DNA of 64,000 bases from Podarcis raffonei (Eukaryota; Chordata; Lepidosauria; Squamata; Lacertidae), in assembly GCF_027172205.1 (NCBI RefSeq), contig NC_070614.1:47308001-47372000 (forward strand), given 5' to 3'. Both the position numbers and the translations under genes were made by a program. A model generated the notes under the pieces. The model worked only from the letters and a program-made list of their open reading frames with translations, made no database searches and was not told the origin of the DNA. Below, one piece after another: positions 60,729 to 64,000 of this stretch (its first letter is position 1; each line of letters opens with the position of its first letter).

Positions 60729-62498
60729 TTGAACATTTGGATCAAAAGTAACGACCCGTGAGTAACACGGTAATTGGACTTAAAAGGGAAATTTTATTTT
60801 TGGGAATTCGGCACGATCGGGCAAGGTGTTAAAAGGAAGTCTGCCTACCCGCCTTGTAAACATCGTAAAGCAAGGATTTTATTACTAAGGTTGTGAGAAT
60901 ACCTTTCTTTTTGTGGAAAAAAGCAATTAACTTTATATTGGGCCAATTTAAGTGACTGTGCTGGAGGATAAGAGCTAACATTGAGAACGGAATTCACCCC
61001 TCCCCCAAGACCCGGGAGCGATCGGTGAGAGAGCCTGCGGAAGAGGTATAAAAATTTTGACAGCTGTCAAATTAGCTGTCAAAGTTGGGGGGGAAAAGGA
61101 GAACTTTGTTTCTGCTGTCTTTGCTGGTTTCATTTGATACAATTTGGTAACAAATTGTTAAAAATAAAGAAGAAAAGGTTAACTTGTCTTTTGGGTGGAA
61201 ATTGGAAGACATTAAGTAACTAGAATCCCTCTAGAGGGGGTTCAGGACATTACAAAAATGGCTGTAAGTGGAAAAATACTGGCTGAACTGGAAAAGACCT
61301 TCACGCTCCTGGGAAAACTGCAGGCGCAGACAAATGTTTTGACTGTGAATGTCACAATAATGAAGGGAACAGTAAATAAAGTTGCTGAGCCTGGAAAGGA
61401 TATGATTCAAGTTCCTGCAGATGAACAGGGAAGTGTTGTTGTTGATCCAAAAATCCCTACAGCCAAACAGGAGAAGGAATTTGAGTTAATTGAGGAGGTG
61501 TTTAAAGAGGAATATGAGGATCTGAAGGGAAAAGAAGGAGGTGCTGTGATGCTGCAGACGATTAAGGAGAGCCAGAGGCCTGTTAAGTTGGACATAAAGG
61601 AAAATAAGAACAGGATGATGAAAATTTGGTTGGAAGGGAAGAATGGAAATTGGAGAGATCTCCTCATATGGGGATCTGAAGACATATGGAATACAAATTT
61701 GGCTAATGTGGAATTTGGAGCCTTTGGGACATTTGGACTTATGAGAAGTAAGAAACAAGATCTTGGCTCCATTGTTAAATATGGAGGTCTGGCTGGAAGA
61801 AATATGGACCTTATTGGAACAGAGCTTCTTCGAGATTCGGAATTTAAAATAAAGGACTATCAAAAAAACCGGCAGAGAGAAATTGAGAGACAGTTAAGTG
61901 CCTCGGATGTGAGGTCGCCAGGCTGATTTCAGACGGACTGATGGACTTTGGTTGGGGATCGAAACCGGGAAAGGGGGTGGTAGGGCTTTGGGAATCCAAA
62001 GGGTGTACAAATATATTTTGGTTTAATTAAGTTGGTTTTGCCACTAACATAAAAATGGGGATTTTGGGGAAGGGATTTGGGGCCGACCTTAGTAAAAGAT
62101 TGTTAAGAATAAGTGTTGATGTATTGAGATTGAGGTTTTTAAGTTAAAATGGGTTAATTAAATTGATGGGGTGAATTTTGGAAAAGTATTTTAAGAATAA
62201 GTTTTGAAATATAAAGACTGAGGTTTATAAGTTAAAATTGATTAAGTAAAATGAATTAAAGGAAACAAGGTAAAGTGTGGGGACAAAAATTTGCTGAGCT
62301 AAAAATTGGAATTGGAATACAAGAAGGGCAGGTGTGGGGAAGTCAAGGAAATTGGGTATGGAAAGTAAGTAATGTAAACTTTCTCAACTGTTGCTTTTTC
62401 TTTTTCTTTTTTTTTCTTCTCTCTTTTTTCTTTTCTGTTTTTCTTTTATATTTTTTTTTTGAAAATTTCAATAAATATATTTTTTTAAAAAAGAGAGA
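60729..62498 (+). mobile_element. L1-like non-autonomous retroelement
   Basis: About 1.77 kb between V28 intron sequence and the C-family 3' flank. It has a 5' non-coding leader (about 530 bp), one 222-codon frame, a long 3' region with a pyrimidine tract (62395-62460), then TTTCAATAAATATATTTTTT and a short A-rich tail. This layout fits an L1-type element carrying only an ORF1-like frame. No target duplication is visible; instead about 830 bp of the target is missing. Family assignment is inference. Confidence 0.6.
61258..61926 (+). CDS. 222-aa ORF of the L1-like element
   Basis: Opens MAVSGKILAELEKTFTLLGK and is Lys/Glu-rich throughout. The first 130 residues look helical (EKEFELIEEVFKEEYEDLKG), and the end is basic (YQKNRQREIERQL). 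Length is below the 300-370 residues usual for L1 ORF1 proteins and I could not place an RRM or zinc knuckle. I read it as an ORF1-like product of the element and not as a host gene, because it lies between the element's leader and its A-rich tail. A different origin cannot be excluded. Confidence 0.5.
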   Translation: MAVSGKILAELEKTFTLLGKLQAQTNVLTVNVTIMKGTVNKVAEPGKDMIQVPADEQGSVVVDPKIPTAKQEKEFELIEEVFKEEYEDLKGKEGGAVMLQTIKESQRPVKLDIKENKNRMMKIWLEGKNGNWRDLLIWGSEDIWNTNLANVEFGAFGTFGLMRSKKQDLGSIVKYGGLAGRNMDLIGTELLRDSEFKIKDYQKNRQREIERQLSASDVRSPG

Positions 62499-62649
62499 GA
62501 GATCCCAGCAGACCTAAGGGGGGAAAAACCTGTTTCCTGCATTCACTTTAGTAAAGAGATCCCAGAGGGGGCAGTAGAGAACCATGAATTAGAAACCCAC
62601 AAAGCAGACATAACCAAGTAAGATATTATGGAATAACTATGATATAACT
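62499..62649. other. C-family 3' flank resumed
   Basis: GATCCCAGCAGACCTAAGGG onward matches 20265-20390 and 11758-11880. This fixes the right edge of the deletion in V28. Confidence 0.75.
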
Positions 62650-63100
62650 ATTATCTTAACTTTCATATTGTATCACAGTGTGGTATGCTGGCCTGACAGC
62701 CATGGACAGAAAGTCTCTACAGAGGGTGGTGAATACAGCACATGGTATCAAAGGCTGTCCCTTGAGCCTGCTAGATGACATCACAAGGGATCGTTGCCTT
62801 AGGAGAACAAAAAAAATTCTCAGGGATGACTCACACCCCTGCCAGCACCCCTTTAATCTTCTACACTCGGGCAGGAGATATAGAAGTATAATCAGTCGTA
62901 CCAACAGGCTAAAAAATAGCTTCTATCCATGGGCTGTCAGGGTGTTGAACGGAAAATAACATAGCACAACTGACTTGCACAGTGGTGTGTTGTGTGATAA
63001 GCAAACAGAGTGCAATGAGATTGAGTGTTGTGGGGGGAGGCTTGGTTAGGCTGTATACAGGTTGTACATTGACAATAAAGGTATTATTATTATATTAACA
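62650..63100 (+). mobile_element. CR1/L2-superfamily LINE 3' end, deleted copy
   Basis: WYAGLTAMDRKSLQRVVN is readable; same internal deletion as 11920 and 55805. No CORE-SINE follows it. Confidence 0.7.
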
Positions 63101-63811
63101 ATACACAGTGCTTTTTTTCTTGGGGGGGGGACGTATACCCCTAAACATTTTTTGAATCTAAGTTTGGCCTCATTGAGAGGCAGTATTTCAATATCAGTAG
63201 GAAAATGTGAGTACCCCTAAACATTATTTTTAGAAGAAGAAAAAAAGCACTGACAATACTGAACAATAGTTCTAATGTAAGGTGGTTTTAATGGCAATAA
63301 ATGAATAAGTTTGTAAATACAATTTGAAATGATAATTCAATCACCAAAATGAGAAACAGCAGATAAAAATTCCGCAAAGGCACTTCCTTGTCATCTCCCA
63401 GATGTTCTCCAGCAGAAGCTTATTCAGTGTAACATGAGCCAAACTTCTCTCTGTTTTGAGGGGGGGGAGGTTGAGTTGGCTGGGGCTGATGGGAATTATA
63501 GTCCACAATGATCAGTGGGGACCAGGTTGACAGATGTTGATCTTAGGCTCTTGGAATATTATGTCCCAAGGCTGGATATTAAACTATCCTTAATGAGTGT
63601 CCTGGTTGAAAGCACCAGGAGTAGAGATTCTGCAAGCAGTTTCATTCGTAGCTAGAGTCCATTCAGTTTTACTTAAATACCTTGAGCCAACTTCCCCACT
63701 CTGTTCCTCGCCAAGCAAATCAGCAGCAATTCTTTGACAGCCTGAAGTCATACATATGACTATTGAGATTGGGTCGCTGAAGGCCTGTGCTGCTCTTTTA
63801 TTCCGACAGAT
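63101..63811. other. D-family upstream flank
   Basis: Matches 21769-22482 almost throughout; no gene. Confidence 0.65.
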
Positions 63812-63819
63812 ATGCAAAT
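63812..63819 (+). promoter_or_regulatory. V29 octamer
   Basis: ATGCAAAT in GATATGCAAATTCAT, 141 bp before the ATG. Confidence 0.75.
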
Positions 63820-63952
63820 TCATAAGCAGCTTCCTGTTTGAACCTGCCATATACATTCCCTGCCCCTGTGATACGCACTCAAAAAACCACTGTGTGTCCC
63901 TGCCTTGGTTGTCACTTTCTTCTTAACCTCCCTCATTGTAAAGGAAGGAAAA

Positions 63953-64000
63953 ATGACACCTTGGTTTCCATGTGTTTTCCTTTTAGTAATATTCAAAGGT
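63953..64000 (+). CDS. IGHV: V29: D-family leader exon, cut by window end
   Basis: Leader exon 63953-63998 ([15 protein letters not shown] plus one base) with GT at 63999-64000. It differs from the V11 leader by Gly to Cys at residue 7, and the flank matches V11 closely, so it is the V11 counterpart in the second cassette. The V exon lies beyond the window and its state is unknown. Confidence 0.85.
   Translation, partial: MTPWFPCVFLLVIFKG

Noticed and set aside
61258-61926. 222-aa frame as a host gene
   Set aside because: It lies within a retroelement-like unit with leader, pyrimidine tract, AATAAA and A-rich tail, so it was assigned to the element.
1-64000. D or J segments, switch regions or constant exons
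   Set aside because: No 12-RSS pairs flanking short D-like segments, no WGxG J motif next to an RSS and no C-domain exon was found on either strand by reading; a profile search would be decisive.

Overview
The window is a stretch of the immunoglobulin heavy-chain variable (IGHV) locus of a squamate reptile, most likely a lizard; the species cannot be named from the sequence. Two things point there. The host genes are all VH segments with a two-exon design: a ~46-nt leader exon ending in phase 1, a short intron, and a V exon ending in a CACAGTG heptamer, a 23-bp spacer and an ACAAAAACC-like nonamer. The repeats are a squamate mix: tRNA-derived SINEs of the Sauria type, a BovB/RTE LINE, CR1, an L2-type LINE with a whole reading frame, pogo/Tigger-like MITEs, a tRNA/CORE-type SINE and a solo LTR. 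No D, J or C segment is visible. Every V segment reads left to right, so D, J and C should lie beyond the right edge.

I number 29 V segments V1-V29. Sixteen look complete (V3, V4, V7, V8, V9, V11, V13, V16, V17, V18, V20, V21, V23, V24, V25, V27). Twelve are pseudogenes or fragments and V29 is cut by the window end. Five families interleave: A and B (IGHV4-like leader, FR1 D-[IV]-Q-L..SGP, FR3 [14 protein letters not shown]), C ([20 protein letters not shown]3-like), D ([EQ]IQL.ESGG..K.PG, IGHV3-like) and E ([18 protein letters not shown], recalling the clan I-like VH of fish and amphibians). V13 and V19 are outlying A/B relatives. Complete genes have an ATGCAAAT octamer (or one-off variant) about 85-140 bp upstream of the ATG; the B genes and V13 add a TATAAAT box.

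Layout: about 2.3-22.7 kb is a cassette A-B-C-(E relic)-A-B-C-(E relic)-D. About 48.6-64 kb is a second, partly deleted copy of it. Between them lies a more diverse stretch, 22.7-48.5 kb (D, D, A/B-like, E relic, a 4.8-kb L2 LINE, D relic, C, D, D, A/B-like pseudogene, E, D, D relic). Insertions present in one copy with empty sites in the others (MITE at 3654, CR1 at 4182, solo LTR at 14246, BovB at 9219, SINE at 20412), and a SINE shared by only two copies, let the duplications be ordered. They show the locus is a mosaic of unequal exchange.

The most notable observations are three transposon insertions inside V coding sequence (BovB in CDR1 of V5, a MITE in CDR1 of V19, a MITE inside the YYC codons of V22). 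Others are an L1-like insertion that coincides with loss of a C-family V exon, an L2 LINE whose 5' end is an array of about eleven 130-bp units, and V20, an E-family gene whose 3' end and RSS look copied from family D.
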